64,000 nt of DNA from Gordonia alkanivorans NBRC 16433 (GCF_000225505.1 NZ_BACI01000017.1:1-64000), one strand, 5' to 3'; shown: positions 1-13,644, counted from the stretch's first letter. Numbers and translations are program-made. The notes: generated by a model from the sequence alone, not told the origin.

Positions 1-32
1 CCGCTACTCGGCCAGAAACGAGCGAACCGGCT

Positions 33-524
33 CTACTGCGCGGTCGCGTCGGCGTGACGGTCCTCGTGGACCGACCAGTCGTCCTCGGGGGCGCCCTTGT
101 TCTGGTCGCGGCGGATCAGCCAGCGGCCGATGGCCGCACCGACGAACGCCGGGACGAACACCAGCAGCGCGGTGAACGAGGCGCCGGCGATCAGCTCGAC
201 GAACAGGCCGGCCTGGCCGATGCCGGCGAGGACCGTGTTGCCGAGGATCCAGGAGATCAGTCCGGCGATCACACCGGCCATGACACCCGCCTTCAGCCAG
301 CGGACGGTGAGGTCCTCGTAGTCGTCCGGATCGGGGTTGGCGCGGGCATCACGGATGCCGTCGAAACCGCCCCAGACCAAGGCGATGAGGACGACCGCCG
401 CGATGGTGACGGTGCGCCACACGGTGGAGTTCAGCGGGGCCTCGACCACCGCGACACCGAGCAGGATCCGGGCGAGGACGTGAACGGCGGTCATCGTCAG
501 ACCGCGTACCAACCACGAAGACAT
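33..524 (-). CDS. small four-helix membrane protein, B-4DMT transporter-like
   Basis: This 163-aa protein is mostly membrane: hydrophobic segments lie near residues 10-30, 33-52, 77-95 and 105-133, followed by a charged cytoplasmic-looking tail rich in D, E and R. It resembles the conserved membrane protein that sits beside pepQ in mycobacteria (Rv2536 type), which is annotated as a B-4DMT family transporter; no substrate is established. The frame extends upstream to 743, but that extension is antisense to pepQ. The ATG at 524 is preferred because a TAGTAT hexamer ends exactly 7 nt before it, so the mRNA is probably leaderless. It is divergent from pepQ. Confidence 0.75.
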   Translation of the reverse strand: MSSWLVRGLTMTAVHVLARILLGVAVVEAPLNSTVWRTVTIAAVVLIALVWGGFDGIRDARANPDPDDYEDLTVRWLKAGVMAGVIAGLISWILGNTVLAGIGQAGLFVELIAGASFTALLVFVPAFVGAAIGRWLIRRDQNKGAPEDDWSVHEDRHADATAQ

Positions 525-531
525 GCGCGTC

Positions 532-537
532 ATACTA
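532..537 (-). promoter_or_regulatory. -10 hexamer of a leaderless promoter for the membrane protein gene
   Basis: On the minus strand TAGTAT is followed by 7 nt and then the ATG at 524, which places transcription start at or next to the start codon. No good -35 is visible. Confidence 0.5.
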
Positions 538-620
538 CGCATCTGTGCCGTGATCGCCGACACACCCGGTCGATCCGGCCGGTCCAGCGTGCCGGGTTCG
601 CACTGTGCGTCGTCCCGCCG

Positions 621-626
621 TAGCGT
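621..626 (+). promoter_or_regulatory. -10 hexamer of a leaderless promoter for pepQ
   Basis: TAGCGT is followed by 7 nt and the GTG at 634. A weak -35-like TTCGCA lies at 597-602 with an 18-nt spacer. Confidence 0.5.
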
Positions 627-633
627 TGCCCGG

Positions 634-1749
634 GTGCCGATCATCCACGACACAGCAGCCCGGCGAGACCGGCTGCGGAGCCAGTTACGTGAGCGTCCCG
701 ACGCCGAGCAGGTGTCGGCGTTCGTGGTCTCCGACCTCGTCAACGTCCGCTATCTGACCGGCTTCACGGGGTCCAACGCGGCGGTTCTCATCGACGTGTC
801 CGATCCCGCGGGGGACCGGATCGCCACCGACGGCCGCTACCTCACCCAGGTCGCCGCGCAGGTGCCGGACGTCGAGTCCGTCATCGAACGGGCCTGCGTG
901 CCGGCGCTGGTCGTCCACGCGCGAACCGCGGGTGCGTCGCGGATCGGCTTCGAGGCCGACGCCGAGACCGTCGCAGGCCACCGTGCCCTGACCGCATCGA
1001 CCGAGGACTCCGGTGTCGAACTGGTCGGCCTCACCGGCGTCGTGCAGGCGCTGCGTTCGGTCAAGGACGCGGGGGAGATCGCGCTGCTGCGTGCCGCCTG
1101 CGCGATCGGAGACGCCGCACTCGCCCAGATCATCGCCGACGGCGTCCTGCGTGCCGGCACCACCGAACGTCAGGCCGCCCGTGCGCTGGAGTTCGAGATG
1201 TACCGCCTCGGCGCCGACGGCATCGCGTTCGAGACCATCGTGGCCGCCGGTGCGCATTCGGCGATCCCGCATCACCGGCCCACGCACACCGCACTGGCCG
1301 ACGGCGATCTCGTGAAGATCGACTTCGGTGCAGTCGTCGGCGGGTACCACTCCGACATGACCCGCACCTTCGTGTTGCGTCGCGCTGCGGACTGGCAACG
1401 CGACATCTACGACCTCGTCGCCGCCGCGCAGGCCGCCGGACGGGCGGCTCTGCGCCCGGGTGCGGATCTACGGCAGGTGGACGCCGCCGCGCGCGACGTC
1501 ATCGACGAGGCGGGGCACGGCGACCACTACGTGCACGGCCTCGGCCACGGCGTGGGCCTCGAGATCCACGAAGCGCCGGGAATCGGCAAACTCGCTGCGG
1601 GTACACTGCCATGCGGTGCTGCGGTCACCGTGGAGCCCGGTGTGTACCTACCCGGATGGGGTGGGGTCAGGATCGAGGACACCCTGGTCGTCACACAAGG
1701 CGACCCGGAACTGTTGACCACCACCGACAAGACATTCACCGTCATCTGA
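634..1749 (+). CDS. pepQ: Xaa-Pro dipeptidase/aminopeptidase, M24 family
   Basis: Metallopeptidase that hydrolyses the X-Pro bond at the N-terminus of short peptides, cytosolic, 371 aa. The N-terminal creatinase-like domain covers about residues 1-150 and the pita-bread catalytic domain the rest. All five metal ligands of the M24 fold can be placed: D230, D241 (in HSDMTR), H305 (in HGLGHGVG), E334 (in VEPG) and E348 (in RIED). The open frame reaches back to 523, but the GTG at 634 gives the family N-terminus and has a leaderless -10 in front. It is followed 21 nt later by efp, an old pairing in actinobacteria (pepQ-efp-nusB). Substrate preference cannot be told from sequence. Confidence 0.9.
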   Translation: MPIIHDTAARRDRLRSQLRERPDAEQVSAFVVSDLVNVRYLTGFTGSNAAVLIDVSDPAGDRIATDGRYLTQVAAQVPDVESVIERACVPALVVHARTAGASRIGFEADAETVAGHRALTASTEDSGVELVGLTGVVQALRSVKDAGEIALLRAACAIGDAALAQIIADGVLRAGTTERQAARALEFEMYRLGADGIAFETIVAAGAHSAIPHHRPTHTALADGDLVKIDFGAVVGGYHSDMTRTFVLRRAADWQRDIYDLVAAAQAAGRAALRPGADLRQVDAAARDVIDEAGHGDHYVHGLGHGVGLEIHEAPGIGKLAAGTLPCGAAVTVEPGVYLPGWGGVRIEDTLVVTQGDPELLTTTDKTFTVI

Positions 1750-1770
1750 CTGCAAGGGAAGAAACACCAC

Positions 1771-2334
1771 ATGGCGACCACCGCCGATTTCAAGAACGGC
1801 CTCGTGCTGCGCATGGACGACCAGCTCTGGCAGATCCAGGAGTTCCAGCACGTCAAGCCGGGCAAGGGCCCCGCGTTCGTGCGCACCAAGATCAAGAACG
1901 TGCTGAGCGGCAAGACCGTCGACAAGACCTTCAACGCCGGCGTCAAGGTCGAGACCGCCACCGTCGACCGTCGGGACATGACCTTCCTGTACAACGACGG
2001 CACCGACTACGTCTTCATGGACGCACAGGACTACGAGCAGTTCTCGCTGCCGCCGGCCGTCGTCGGCGACGGCGCACGCTTCCTGCTCGAGAACATGACC
2101 GTCCAGGTCTCGCTCAACGAGGGCAACCCGCTGTTCGTCGAACTCCCGGTCACCGTCGAGCTCGTCGTCGCCCAGACCGACCCGGGTCTGCAGGGTGACC
2201 GCTCCACCGGCGGCACCAAGCCCGCCACGCTGGAGACCGGTGCCGAGATCCAGGTGCCCCTGTTCATCAACACCGGTGACAAGCTCAAGGTCGACTCGCG
2301 TGACGGCAGCTACCTCGGCCGCGTCAACTCCTGA
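1771..2334 (+). CDS. efp: translation elongation factor P
   Basis: EF-P binds between the P and E sites of stalled ribosomes and stimulates peptide bond formation at polyproline stretches. The 187-aa length is standard: an N-terminal KOW-like domain followed by two OB-fold domains. The loop [10 protein letters not shown] carries the conserved lysine at residue 32; in actinobacteria this residue is generally thought to work without the E. coli-type lysylation, and no modification enzyme is seen nearby. The ATG follows a purine-rich Shine-Dalgarno (agggaag). nusB begins 3 nt after its stop codon. Confidence 0.97.
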   Translation: MATTADFKNGLVLRMDDQLWQIQEFQHVKPGKGPAFVRTKIKNVLSGKTVDKTFNAGVKVETATVDRRDMTFLYNDGTDYVFMDAQDYEQFSLPPAVVGDGARFLLENMTVQVSLNEGNPLFVELPVTVELVVAQTDPGLQGDRSTGGTKPATLETGAEIQVPLFINTGDKLKVDSRDGSYLGRVNS

Positions 2335-2337
2335 CCT

Positions 2338-2811
2338 GTGAAACAACCCGGAACCCGACACAAGGCGCGGCGGCGCGCGGTCGACCTTCTCTTCGAGGCC
2401 GAGGCCAAGAAGGTCAGCCCCGCGCAGCTCGTCGCCGAACGCCGTGAGTACGTCCGCAGCGACGAGAGCGTCGGCTCGATCCACGACTACACCGCCACGG
2501 TGATCAACGGTCTCGCCGACGATCAGGACCAGATCGACGCGGTCATCTCCTCCCATCTGCGGGAGTGGACGCTGGAGCGTCTGCCCGCCGTCGACCGCGC
2601 CATCATGCGCCTGGCGACCTGGGAGCTGTTCAACTCGCTCGACGTCGACACCATCGTGGTGGTCGACGAGGCGGTGGAGCTCGCCAAGGAGCTGTCCACC
2701 GATGATTCGCCGGCCTTCGTCAACGGTGTGCTCGCCAAGATCGCCGAGCTCGCGCCGCAGGTCCGTGCCGCCGCGTCGGCCGAGCCGCGGCCGTCGGGTG
2801 ACGCCGAGTAG
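2338..2811 (+). CDS. nusB: transcription antitermination factor NusB
   Basis: NusB binds boxA RNA with S10 (NusE) in rRNA antitermination complexes. The 157-aa protein starts with the basic RNA-binding segment (GTRHKARRRAVDLLFEAE), followed by the all-helical NusB fold. The GTG start lies 3 nt after the efp stop, so translation is probably coupled. A strong hairpin follows at 2832-2861 and closes the pepQ-efp-nusB unit before the pyrimidine operon. In M. tuberculosis this trio lies elsewhere (Rv2535c-Rv2533c), so its position next to pyrR marks a different arrangement. Confidence 0.95.
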   Translation: MKQPGTRHKARRRAVDLLFEAEAKKVSPAQLVAERREYVRSDESVGSIHDYTATVINGLADDQDQIDAVISSHLREWTLERLPAVDRAIMRLATWELFNSLDVDTIVVVDEAVELAKELSTDDSPAFVNGVLAKIAELAPQVRAAASAEPRPSGDAE

Positions 2812-2831
2812 TACCGAAGATCTCATGTCAT

Positions 2832-2861
2832 CGGTCCCGGTCGTGTTCGCGACCGGGACCG
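2832..2861 (+). terminator. hairpin terminator after nusB
   Basis: A perfect 12-bp stem (CGGTCCCGGTCG against CGACCGGGACCG) closes a 6-nt loop. There is no long T-tract, which is usual for actinobacterial terminators. Confidence 0.7.
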
Positions 2862-2886
2862 CTTGCTGTGGCGCAGGTCGCGGGAA

Positions 2887-2930
2887 TTCGTCTGTCTCGC
2901 CAGGCGGTGTAAAGTGTCGCGAGACAGACA
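2887..2930 (+). promoter_or_regulatory. pyr operon promoter with overlapping perfect inverted repeat
   Basis: A -10-like TAAAGT lies at 2910-2915 and a weak -35-like TTCGTC at 2887-2892 (17-nt spacer), putting transcription start near 2922. A perfect 10-bp inverted repeat, TCTGTCTCGC at 2891-2900 and GCGAGACAGA at 2919-2928, brackets the -10. It could be an operator or a competing hairpin; no regulator is identified. Confidence 0.45.
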
Positions 2931-2967
2931 TCCTTTAACGATCCGTCCTGCGAGGCGGAGAAGGAGG
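2931..2967 (+). promoter_or_regulatory. PyrR-binding RNA hairpin that occludes the pyrR ribosome binding site
   Basis: TCCTT (2931-2935) can pair with AAGGA (2961-2965), and inside it CCG pairs with CGG around a GTCCTGCGAGGC loop. This matches the anti-attenuator/binding-loop pattern recognised by PyrR, whose conserved core resembles UCCAGNGAGGC. The 3' arm is the pyrR Shine-Dalgarno AAGGAGG (2961-2967). PyrR bound with UMP should therefore hide the ribosome binding site, as established for PyrR-dependent translational repression in Mycobacterium smegmatis. No terminator follows inside the leader, which fits translational rather than transcriptional control. Confidence 0.8.
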
Positions 2968-2973
2968 TCGGCT

Positions 2974-3558
2974 TTGGCCAGCCCCGCCCCCAGGGTGCTG
3001 CTCGATGCCGCTGACGTGTCGCGCACGATTGCTCGTGTCGCACACCAGGTTATCGAGAAGACAGCACTGGACTCGCCCGACGCCCCGCGCGTCGTTCTCA
3101 TTGGAATTCCCACTCGCGGAACGTCTCTCGCAACCCGCCTGGGTTCCAAGATCGGCGAGTTCGCCAATGTCGAGGTGCCGGTCGGCTACCTCGACATCAC
3201 TCTCTACCGCGACGATCTGCGCGGTAAGCCCCATCGCCCACTCGAACGGACAATGGTCCCGGCCGGTGGCGTCGACGGCGCGATCGTGATCCTCGTCGAC
3301 GACGTGCTCTACTCCGGACGCACGGTCCGCGCCGCGCTCGACGCGCTGCGTGATCTCGGTCGCCCCGCCGCGGTTCAGCTCGCGGTGCTGGTGGATCGCG
3401 GCCACCGCGAATTGCCGCTGCGCGCCGACTATGTCGGCAAGAACATCCCCACCGCTCGAGACGAGCAGGTGTCGGTTCACCTCACCGAACACGACGGGAT
3501 CGACCAGGTCGTCCTGAGTTCCGGCGCCGATGTCGTTGCCGCCGAGGGTGATTCGTGA
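2974..3558 (+). CDS. pyrR: bifunctional pyr operon regulator / uracil phosphoribosyltransferase PyrR
   Basis: PyrR senses UMP/PRPP and binds the pyr mRNA leader; it also has uracil phosphoribosyltransferase activity. The 194-aa protein shows the type I phosphoribosyltransferase fold with the PRPP loop [13 protein letters not shown] at 105-117. The frame is open to 2863, but the TTG at 2974 is preferred: it lies 6 nt after AAGGAGG and gives the family N-terminus. That Shine-Dalgarno is sequestered in the leader hairpin, so PyrR probably represses its own translation and that of the coupled downstream genes. The stop codon overlaps the pyrB start by one base. Confidence 0.93.
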   Translation: MASPAPRVLLDAADVSRTIARVAHQVIEKTALDSPDAPRVVLIGIPTRGTSLATRLGSKIGEFANVEVPVGYLDITLYRDDLRGKPHRPLERTMVPAGGVDGAIVILVDDVLYSGRTVRAALDALRDLGRPAAVQLAVLVDRGHRELPLRADYVGKNIPTARDEQVSVHLTEHDGIDQVVLSSGADVVAAEGDS

Positions 3559-4508
3559 TGCGGCATCTGCTCTCCACGCAGGATCTCAGCCGCGACGAGG
3601 CCACCGCGCTCCTCGATGACGCCGAGCGCTTCGAGCAGGCACTGACGGGCCGCGAGGTCCGCAAGCTCCCGACGCTGCGCGGCCGGACCGTCATGACGGT
3701 GTTCTACGAGAACTCGACCCGCACCCGCGTCTCCTTCGAGGTCGCCGGCAAGTGGATGAGCGCCGACGTCATCAACGTCAGCGCGTCGAGTTCCTCGGTG
3801 GGCAAAGGCGAATCGCTGCGGGACACGGTCAAGACCCTGCACGCCGCCGGCGCCGACGCGCTGATCGTCCGCCACCCCGCCTCGGGTGCGCCCGCCCAGA
3901 TCGCCGACTGGACCACCGATTCCGACGGTGAGGGCCCGGCGATCATCAATGCCGGTGATGGCACGCACGAACATCCGACGCAGGCCCTGCTCGACGCGCT
4001 CACCCTGCGCCAGCGGCTCGGGTCGCTGGACGGGCGTCGCATCGCGATCGTCGGCGACGTCGTGCACTCGCGCGTCGCGCGGTCCAACGCGCACCTGCTG
4101 TCGACCCTCGGTGCCGAGGTCGTCCTCGTCGCCCCGCCGACCCTGCTCCCGGCGGGAGTGGGCGAGTGGCCGGTCACCGTCTCGGGCAACCTCGACGCCG
4201 AACTGCCCGCCGTCGACGCGGTGATGATGCTGCGCGTGCAGGCCGAGCGGATGAACGGCGGGTTCTTCCCGAGCCCCCGCGAGTACGCGGTTCGCTTCGG
4301 TCTCAACGACCGCCGCCTGGCGATGCTCTCCGACGACGCGGTGGTCCTGCACCCCGGCCCGATGCTGCGCGGCATGGAGATCGGCTGGTCGGTCGCCGAC
4401 TCGCCGAAGGCCACCGTCCTCGACCAGGTCCGCAACGGCGTGCACGTCCGCATGGCGGTGCTCTTCCGCCTCCTCGTCGGCTCCGATTCGGCGGGAGCCC
4501 AGCTGTGA
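3558..4508 (+). CDS. pyrB: aspartate carbamoyltransferase catalytic subunit
   Basis: Condenses carbamoyl phosphate with L-aspartate to give N-carbamoyl-aspartate, the committed step of pyrimidine synthesis. It has 316 aa, the usual size of a catalytic chain. The carbamoyl phosphate loop STRTR is at 53-57, followed by the HPTQALLD segment and the HPGPMLRG C-terminal loop. No pyrI regulatory subunit is present, as is usual in Gram-positives. The ATG at 3558 shares a base with the pyrR stop (TGATG); a GTG one codon upstream is possible but less likely. pyrC begins 40 nt downstream. Confidence 0.96.
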   Translation: MRHLLSTQDLSRDEATALLDDAERFEQALTGREVRKLPTLRGRTVMTVFYENSTRTRVSFEVAGKWMSADVINVSASSSSVGKGESLRDTVKTLHAAGADALIVRHPASGAPAQIADWTTDSDGEGPAIINAGDGTHEHPTQALLDALTLRQRLGSLDGRRIAIVGDVVHSRVARSNAHLLSTLGAEVVLVAPPTLLPAGVGEWPVTVSGNLDAELPAVDAVMMLRVQAERMNGGFFPSPREYAVRFGLNDRRLAMLSDDAVVLHPGPMLRGMEIGWSVADSPKATVLDQVRNGVHVRMAVLFRLLVGSDSAGAQL

Positions 4509-4548
4509 CACCGAGTACGCCCACCCCCAGCACGTCAGGAGTTCGCAA

Positions 4549-5859
4549 GTGACCGCCCCGGCAACCGGAACCGTCCTGCTCGGTGATGTTCGCCCCTACG
4601 GCGAAGGTGAGCCGGTCGACGTTCTCGTCGTCGACGGCGTGATCACCGAGATCGGCCCCGAACTGTCCGCACCCGCGGGCGCCGAGCGAATCGAGGGCAA
4701 GGGCGGGGTGCTGCTGCCCGGTTTCGTCGACCTCCACACGCATCTGCGCGAACCCGGCCGCGAGGACACCGAGACCATCCGGTCCGGCTCCGAGGCCGCC
4801 GCCCTGGGCGGGTACACCGCGGTCTTCGCGATGGCCAACACCAGCCCGGTCGCCGACAACTCGACCGTCACCGACAACGTATGGCGCTCCGGCCGCGAGG
4901 TCGGCCTCGTCGACGTCTACCCGGTGGGTGCGGTCACCGTCGGACTCGAGGGCCGCCAGCTCGCCGAGATGGGCATGATGAACGCCGGCGCCGCGGGCGT
5001 CCGGATGTTCAGCGACGACGGCAAATGCGTCGACGACCCGCTGCTCATGCGCCGCGCCCTGGAGTACGCGACCGGTCTGGGCGTGCTCATCGCGCAGCAC
5101 GCCGAGGAGCCGCGCCTGACCGTCGGTGCCGTCGCCAACGAGGGCCCCACCGCATCCCGCCTGGGCCTCGCCGGCTGGCCACGCGCCGCCGAGGAGTCGA
5201 TCGTCATCCGCGACGCGCTGCTCGCCCGCGACGCCGGCGCCCGCATCCACATCTGCCACGCCTCGACCGAGGGCACCGTCGAGCTGCTGCGCTGGGCCAA
5301 GGACCAGGGGATCGCGATCACCGCCGAGGTGACCCCGCATCACCTGCTCCTCGACGACTCGAGACTCGAAACCTACGACCCGGTCAACAAGGTCAATCCG
5401 CCGCTGCGCGAGGTTCGCGACACCGAAGCCCTGCGTCGGGCGTTGGCCGATGGGATCGTCGACTGTGTGGCCACCGACCATGCGCCGCACGCCGCGCAGG
5501 AGAAGTGCTGCGAGTTCGCCCAGGCCAAGCCGGGCATGCTCGGGCTGCAGACCGCCCTGCCGATCGTCGTCGAGACCCTGGTCAAGCCGGGACTCCTCGA
5601 CTGGCGCGGCGTCGCACGGGTGATGAGCGAACGGCCCGCGCAGATCGTCGAGTTGGCCGATCAGGGCCGCCCGATCGAGGTCGGTGAGCCGGCCAACCTC
5701 ACCGTCGTCGACCCGGACTCCTCGTGGGTGGTCCGCGGCGACGAACTGGCCAGCCTGTCGCGCAACACCCCGTTCGAGGAGATGACGATGCCGGCGAGCA
5801 TCACCGCCACCGTCCTGCGCGGCGTGGTCACCACCCGCGAGGGCCGGGTGACCCGATGA
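4549..5859 (+). CDS. pyrC: dihydroorotase
   Basis: Zinc amidohydrolase that cyclises N-carbamoyl-aspartate to dihydroorotate. It has 436 aa, the long type I form. The metal-binding HTH (H63, H65 in [10 protein letters not shown]) and the C-terminal DHAPH motif are both present, with the TIM-barrel in between. The GTG start follows a TCAGGA Shine-Dalgarno. Its stop overlaps the next gene by ATGA, so the membrane protein at 5856 is translationally coupled to it. Confidence 0.96.
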   Translation: MTAPATGTVLLGDVRPYGEGEPVDVLVVDGVITEIGPELSAPAGAERIEGKGGVLLPGFVDLHTHLREPGREDTETIRSGSEAAALGGYTAVFAMANTSPVADNSTVTDNVWRSGREVGLVDVYPVGAVTVGLEGRQLAEMGMMNAGAAGVRMFSDDGKCVDDPLLMRRALEYATGLGVLIAQHAEEPRLTVGAVANEGPTASRLGLAGWPRAAEESIVIRDALLARDAGARIHICHASTEGTVELLRWAKDQGIAITAEVTPHHLLLDDSRLETYDPVNKVNPPLREVRDTEALRRALADGIVDCVATDHAPHAAQEKCCEFAQAKPGMLGLQTALPIVVETLVKPGLLDWRGVARVMSERPAQIVELADQGRPIEVGEPANLTVVDPDSSWVVRGDELASLSRNTPFEEMTMPASITATVLRGVVTTREGRVTR

Positions 5860-6476
5860 ACCTCCGGGCCCGACGCGGCCTCATCCCCGGCATCCTCGTG
5901 CTCGTCGTGGTCGCCTCGGTGATCGGCACCGTGCTCGGCTACGGCAGGTTCGTGTTCAACGCGTGGTTCATCGGCGTGTGCGTGCTCATCGTGCTCGGCC
6001 TGCTGTCGATGTTCTACCTGCTGATCACCGGCAACAAGAAGAAGCAGGCGGCGCAGGCCGAGCTGATCGGCGAACTTCCGCCCACCCCGGCCGATCTCGG
6101 GGCGGAGCAGCGCGGCCCCGACACCGGCCTCTACCTCGGTTCCACGATGGCACCGAGTTGGCAGAACCGCGTCGCCGTCGGGGACATCTCCGATCGCGCG
6201 TCGGCGACGATCGCCGAGTTCGCCGCGGGCATCCTGATCACCCGTCAGGGTGCAAGCGACATCTGGATTCCGCGTGAGGCGATCACGGCGGTCCGCACCG
6301 AGCGCGGCATCGCGGGCAAGGTCATGAGCGCCGACGGTGTCCTGGTGATCCGGTGGGTCCTGCCCAGCGGCACCGAGATCGACTCGGGAATCCGCGCAGA
6401 CGACAAATCGATCTATCCCGGTTGGGTGAATGCCTTTGCCGGGCAGCATGACAGTGGACAGGGGACACAGGAATGA
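5856..6476 (+). CDS. membrane-anchored PH-like domain protein in the pyrimidine operon
   Basis: This 206-aa protein has two N-terminal hydrophobic segments (about 9-29 and 36-57) and then a soluble beta-rich domain that ends near the C-terminus. It corresponds by position to M. tuberculosis Rv1382, between pyrC and carA. The segment from about 100 to 190 reads like the PH-like fold of small actinobacterial membrane proteins. It overlaps both neighbours by ATGA (pyrC upstream, carA downstream), so its production is tied to pyrimidine enzymes. No enzymatic motif is seen and its function is unknown. A second protein of this general design sits in the riboflavin operon at 32377-32841. Confidence 0.75.
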   Translation: MNLRARRGLIPGILVLVVVASVIGTVLGYGRFVFNAWFIGVCVLIVLGLLSMFYLLITGNKKKQAAQAELIGELPPTPADLGAEQRGPDTGLYLGSTMAPSWQNRVAVGDISDRASATIAEFAAGILITRQGASDIWIPREAITAVRTERGIAGKVMSADGVLVIRWVLPSGTEIDSGIRADDKSIYPGWVNAFAGQHDSGQGTQE

Positions 6477-7641
6477 ACACAGCGGTCTTGGTGCTGGAGA
6501 ACGGCCAGGTGTTCACCGGCCGGAGCTTCGGCGCAGTGGGCGAGACCCTCGGTGAAGCGGTGTTCTGCACCGCGATGACCGGCTACCAGGAGACCCTGAC
6601 CGACCCGAGTTACCACCGGCAGATCGTCGTGGCCACCGCGCCGCAGATCGGCAACACCGGCTGGAACACCGAGGACGGCGAGAGCACCGGCAGCGCGGGC
6701 AGCACCGGGGTCGACGGCGACTCCGGCAAGATCTGGGTGGCCGGATACGCGGTGCGCAATCCCACGCGTCGCGTCTCGAACTGGCGCGCCACCACCTCCC
6801 TCGAGGACGAACTCGTCAAACAGGGGATCGTCGGCATCGGCGGGATCGACACCCGCACCGTGGTCCGCATCCTCCGCGACCACGGCTCGATGAAGGCCGG
6901 CATCTTCTCCGGACCGGCACTGGCCGACACCGACGAACTCGTCGGCCGGGTGCGCAACCAGCCGGACATGAAGGGCGCCAAGCTCGCCGACGAGGTCACC
7001 ACCACCGACGGCTACATCGTCGAGCCGGTCGGCCAGCACCGGTTCACCGTCGCGGCCATCGACCTCGGGATCAAGACCAACACCCCGCGCATGTTCGCCG
7101 AGCGCGGCGTCCGCACCCATGTGCTGCCGGCGAACGTCGCCCTCGACGCGATCGCCGACCTCAAGCCAGACGGTGTCTTCCTGTCGAACGGGCCCGGTGA
7201 CCCGGCGACCGCCGACGACGTCGTCGAGCTCACCCGCGGCGTTCTCGGCCGGGATCTGCCGCTGTTCGGCATCTGCTTCGGCAACCAGATCCTGGGCCGG
7301 GCCCTCGGCCGGTCCACCTACAAGATGAAGTTCGGGCACCGGGGCATCAACATCCCGGTTGTCGACCACGCCACCGGCAAGGTCTCGATCACCTCGCAGA
7401 ACCACGGCTTCGCACTCGAGGGTGAGGCGGGGGAGGAGTTCGACTCCGACTTCGGCCGCGCGCGGGTCAGCCACGTCTGCGCCAACGACGGCACCGTGGA
7501 GGGTCTCGAGCTGCTCTCCGGCCGCGCCTTCTCCGTGCAGTACCACCCGGAGGCGGCCGCCGGGCCCCACGACGCCGCGAATCTGTTCGACAAATTCGTC
7601 ACCCTGCTCGAGGGTGACCGTGCGCAAGGAGCGAGTGCCTG

Positions 7642-7642
<1 letters not shown>
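6473..7642 (+). CDS. carA: carbamoyl-phosphate synthase small (glutaminase) subunit
   Basis: Hydrolyses glutamine and channels ammonia to CarB. The protein has 389 aa: an N-terminal CPSase small-chain domain, then a class I glutamine amidotransferase domain with nucleophile C268 in GICFGNQ and H358/E360 in YHPEA. Around residues 62-83 there is a Gly/Ser/Thr/Asp-rich insert ([16 protein letters not shown]) that looks like a flexible loop absent from shorter homologues. The ATG overlaps the upstream stop (ATGA), and the stop overlaps the carB start (TGATG). Confidence 0.96.
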
Positions 7643-10977
<3,335 letters not shown>

Positions 10978-10990
10978 CGGTGGTGTCGGC

Positions 10991-11821
10991 ATGATGGGGG
11001 CGTCCGGTTTCGGCGCCCGCTACCGGCAGGTGACGGCCGAACGCGGACGCCTGTGCGCGGGCATCGACCCGCACGCGGCGCTGCTGACCGACTGGGGTCT
11101 GGACGTGTCCGTCGACGGGTTGTCGCGCTTCGCCGACATCTGCGTCGAGGCGCTGGCCCCGTCGGCGGCGGTGATCAAGCCGCAGGTGGCCTTCTTCGAG
11201 CCGTTCGGCGCCGCGGGTTTCGCGGTGCTCGAACGGGTCGTCGCGGGTTGCCGCGAGGCGGGTGCCCTGGTGATCGCCGACGCCAAGCGCGGTGACATCG
11301 GCTCGACCATGTCTGCCTACGCGCAGGCCTGGTTGGCCGACGCCTCGCCGCTCTGCGCCGACTCGGTGACCGCCTCGCCCTACCTCGGGTACGAATCACT
11401 GCGTCCAGCACTGGATCTGGCTCGTGCGGGGCAGCGCGGCGTGTTCGTCCTGGCACGAACCTCGAACCCGGAGGGCGGCGACGTGCAGAAGGCGATGGCA
11501 GGGGAGCGGACGGTAGCCCAGTCCATCGTCGACGCCGCTGCGGCCGAGAACGCCGACGGCACGGCCACCGTGGGTCTCGTCGTGGGCGCGACCCGCGAAC
11601 ACGGACTCGACCTCGCCGGCCTGAACGGCCCCATCCTGGCACCCGGCCTGGGTGCTCAGGGCGCCACCGCCGAGGACCTGAAGGTGGTCTTCGACGATGC
11701 CGACCCGGCCTGGGTGTTGCCGGCGAGCTCGCGTGGCGTGCTGCGGGCGGGTCCCGACGTCGCCGCTCTACGGGACGCGTTCATGCAGGCGCGCGACGAG
11801 GTCGAGGCCGCGCTGGGCTGA
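10991..11821 (+). CDS. pyrF: orotidine 5'-phosphate decarboxylase
   Basis: Decarboxylates OMP to UMP, the last step of the pathway encoded here. This is the 276-aa actinobacterial form (PyrF subfamily 2). The catalytic DAKRGDIG motif is present with D97 and K99. The ATG at 10991 is 13 nt after the carB stop; a second ATG directly follows at 10994. pyrD and pyrE are not in the window. A GC-rich hairpin follows the gene. Confidence 0.95.
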   Translation: MMGASGFGARYRQVTAERGRLCAGIDPHAALLTDWGLDVSVDGLSRFADICVEALAPSAAVIKPQVAFFEPFGAAGFAVLERVVAGCREAGALVIADAKRGDIGSTMSAYAQAWLADASPLCADSVTASPYLGYESLRPALDLARAGQRGVFVLARTSNPEGGDVQKAMAGERTVAQSIVDAAAAENADGTATVGLVVGATREHGLDLAGLNGPILAPGLGAQGATAEDLKVVFDDADPAWVLPASSRGVLRAGPDVAALRDAFMQARDEVEAALG

Positions 11822-11832
11822 GACGACGCAGG

Positions 11833-11849
11833 CCCGGCGCTACGCCGGG
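11833..11849 (+). terminator. hairpin after pyrF
   Basis: CCCGGCG and CGCCGGG form a perfect 7-bp stem with a 3-nt loop, 11 nt past the pyrF stop. There is no T-tract. It plausibly ends the pyr operon. Confidence 0.5.
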
Positions 11850-12305
11850 GAAGCGCGCGACACGCTCGAAACGCGATCGAATTCCGGACGAATCTGGTCA
11901 CATCACTCCAGTCACATCCGTCTCAGCAAGTGAATCACGCGATCGCGTGTCTTTCGCATTGCTACCGACCTGCGCGGATGGCGTCATCGCCGTGACCTGC
12001 AGGTTCCTGGTAAAACCCGTAGTCAGAGCGCTGCAACACTGAGTGAAGGGTTGAAGGGCCGGAGCGGACTGCTGCAGTGCACTACAACATGAGAAAACAC
12101 CGCGAAAACGGGGGGTCGCGCTCGCAAATGCCTGCTCACGTCGGTACGGTCGCATTCGCCGCCAACAATCGGTGGTGCCGGACGGGTACCCCACCCGACC
12201 GCATCGTTGCGAAGACGACGCAGCGCCGCCAGTGTGGCAACAGCCGTCGGACGCCTCAGGGCGGACGATGACAGTCCCAATCAAGAACGAAAGACGGAGG
12301 AACCC
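11850..12305. other. 456-nt non-coding gap upstream of mihF
   Basis: I find no gene with a plausible protein on either strand; the minus-strand frame through here reads into mihF antisense. The stretch presumably holds the mihF promoter and a leader. The only firm element is a Shine-Dalgarno GGAGG at 12296-12300, 5 nt before the mihF GTG. The region is less GC-rich than the flanking genes. Confidence 0.5.
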
Positions 12306-12620
12306 GTGGCCCTTCCCCAGTTGACTGACGAGCAGCGCGCCGCTGCGTTGGAGAAGGCAGCTGCCGCTCGTCGCGTCCGCGCGGAGCTCAAGGAGCGCCT
12401 GAAGCGCGGTGGCACCGATCTCCAGCAGGTGCTCAAGGATGCCGAGAACGACGAGATCCTGGGCAAGATGAAGGTCTCGGCACTGCTCGAGGCCCTTCCC
12501 AAGGTCGGCAAGGTCAAGGCTCAGGAGATCATGACCGAGCTGGAGATCGCCCCGACCCGCCGCCTGCGCGGTCTCGGCGACCGTCAGCGCAAGGCTCTGC
12601 TCGAGAAGTTCAGCTCCTGA
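12306..12620 (+). CDS. mihF: integration host factor MihF
   Basis: Actinobacterial nucleoid-associated protein unrelated to E. coli IHF, required for phage L5 integration in mycobacteria and for nucleoid organisation. It has 104 aa: a basic helical N-terminus, then a helix-two-turns-helix segment (LPKVGKVKAQEIMTELEI) and a basic C-terminus. The frame opens at 12207, but the GTG at 12306 gives the conserved VALPQLTDEQR start and sits 5 nt after GGAGG. The mihF-gmk-rpoZ-coaBC order is the usual one. Confidence 0.95.
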   Translation: MALPQLTDEQRAAALEKAAAARRVRAELKERLKRGGTDLQQVLKDAENDEILGKMKVSALLEALPKVGKVKAQEIMTELEIAPTRRLRGLGDRQRKALLEKFSS

Positions 12621-12660
12621 GCGTGAGCATCGCAACCGAACACGGCAGCGTGATGAGCTC

Positions 12661-13631
<971 letters not shown>

Positions 13632-13644
13632 TCTCGACGTCGGG

